Shown here: in pieces, positions 22,681 through 23,303 of the stretch | Layout of the letters: every line of letters starts with the position of its first letter | Position numbering within the stretch: the first letter of the stretch is position 1 | Source of the DNA: Methylophilaceae bacterium | GTDB lineage: Bacteria > Pseudomonadota > Gammaproteobacteria > Burkholderiales > Methylophilaceae | NCBI GenBank assembly: GCA_010031285.1 | Contig: RHAY01000002.1 | Location: forward strand, 1 to 23,303 | DNA length: 23,303 bases | Direction: 5' to 3' | Translations under genes and position numbers: made by a program | The notes under the pieces: generated by a model | Database searches by the model: none | Seen by the model: only the letters and a program-made list of their open reading frames with translations | Told to the model about the DNA's origin: nothing

Positions 22681-23303
22681 ATGAAACACATACTCATGAG
22701 AAAACACTTCTACAAATTTTTCGTCGCAATCCTAGTCACTTTTTTCATGTTTGGTTGTGCCTCACAACAAAATAAAGATCCTCTTGAAGGCCTTAATCGT
22801 TCGGTTTATAAATTTAATGATGTCGTTGATAAGGTTGCTTTAAAACCAGTAGCCCAAGGTTACCAAGCAATAACACCATCACCTATTCAAACAGGTGTAA
22901 ATAATTTCTTTAAGAACATTCGTGATGTCGTAACGCTTGTAAACGAACTCTTCCAATTTAAATTTAAACAAGCTGCTAACACAACAGGTCGCGTGGCTGT
23001 AAATACAACCGTTGGAGTCCTTGGTATATTTGATGTTCATTCAAAATCTGGTGGCGTGCGCACTAAAGAAGACTTCGGTCAAACTCTTGGTTATTATGGC
23101 TTTGATAGTGGTGCCTATCTGGTACTTCCTCTTCTTGGTCCATCGAGCACAAGAGATGGTATTGGTTTCATAACTGATGCAGTTTTCTTCGACCCAATTG
23201 GCTACATCAATGATGATACCGCTAGATGGACTACAATCGCAATTGCTGTAGTTGATAAGCGTGCAGACCTAATGGATGATATTGACATTCGAGATAAAGC
23301 CTT
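22681..23303 (+). CDS. mlaA: Phospholipid-binding lipoprotein MlaA/VacJ (3' end beyond window)
   Basis: Outer-membrane component of the Mla system that removes mislocalised phospholipids from the outer leaflet. A lipoprotein signal (RKHFYKFFVAILVTFFMFGC) ends in lipobox MFGC and is followed by ASQQNKDPLEGLNRSVYKFND, the MlaA signature. Later blocks are NNFFKNIRDVVTLVNEL, GRVAVNTTVGVLGIFDV, EDFGQTLGYYGFDSGAYLVLPLLGPSSTRD and DPIGYI. The frame stays open to the last base, about 207 codons. Two starts are possible: ATG 22681, or ATG 22696 five codons on, which gives a more typical signal peptide. Neither has a Shine-Dalgarno. The other mla genes are not in the window. Confidence 0.93.
   Translation, partial: MKHILMRKHFYKFFVAILVTFFMFGCASQQNKDPLEGLNRSVYKFNDVVDKVALKPVAQGYQAITPSPIQTGVNNFFKNIRDVVTLVNELFQFKFKQAANTTGRVAVNTTVGVLGIFDVHSKSGGVRTKEDFGQTLGYYGFDSGAYLVLPLLGPSSTRDGIGFITDAVFFDPIGYINDDTARWTTIAIAVVDKRADLMDDIDIRDKA

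Noticed and set aside
22395..22697. Minus-strand frame crossing the phrB end and the mlaA promoter
   Set aside because: Mostly antisense to conserved photolyase sequence, low-complexity residues, no ribosome site; not a credible gene.
1..23303. CRISPR array, tRNA/rRNA gene, IS element, prophage or defence island
   Set aside because: No regularly spaced repeats, no cloverleaf-like or rRNA-like sequence in the short spacers, and no transposase, integrase or phage proteins. All spacers are under 140 bases and genes are housekeeping.

Overview
The window is a compact, visibly AT-rich stretch of bacterial chromosome holding housekeeping genes. Protein sequences and gene order (miaB-phoH-ybeY-corC-lnt-glyQ-glyS-gmhB-plsC-ygjP, then pcnB-folK-deoxynucleoside kinase-panB-panC) fit a betaproteobacterium. 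Low GC, tight packing and many 1-8 bp gene overlaps suggest a streamlined lineage such as the freshwater or marine Methylophilaceae (OM43 / Methylopumilus-like). That placement is inference, not proof. No tRNA, rRNA, CRISPR array, IS element or prophage gene was seen.

Layout. 1-2058: 3' end of an EnvZ-type sensor kinase, converging with cysG (siroheme synthase). 2191-5763: miaB, phoH, ybeY and corC (tRNA thiomethylation, ribosome/RNA maturation, CBS-domain transporter partner). 5816-7753: a small exported protein of unknown function and lnt (lipoprotein N-acylation). 7781-12716: glyQ (disrupted), glyS, gmhB, plsC and a YgjP-type metalloprotease. 12713-13288 (minus): a SCO1/SenC copper-chaperone lipoprotein. 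13388-14485: ilvE and a 53-residue CHCC zinc-finger protein. 14487-15296 (minus): murI. 15375-22583: a long co-directional run of cobalamin adenosyltransferase, pcnB, folK, deoxynucleoside kinase, panB, panC, panD, rsfS, rlmH and a DNA photolyase. 22681-end: mlaA, running off the window.

How the genes work together. panB, panC and panD cover three steps of pantothenate synthesis, and ilvE interconverts valine with ketoisovalerate, the PanB substrate. phoH and ybeY are the usual partners in RNA/ribosome maturation. rsfS and rlmH both act on the large ribosomal subunit. lnt, plsC, gmhB, murI and mlaA all serve the envelope.

No clearly new multi-gene system is visible. The observations most worth checking are: (1) glyQ, an essential gene, has lost about 25 codons and changed frame near 8426-8440, although its 3' end and overlap with glyS survive; (2) the PanB homologue keeps the metal-binding residues but has serine where the catalytic glutamate is expected, plus two degraded motifs; (3) a perfect 9-bp inverted repeat sits between a good -10 box and the panD start; (4) three copies of ATGTTGT/ACAACAT, able to form alternative hairpins, surround the mlaA promoter.
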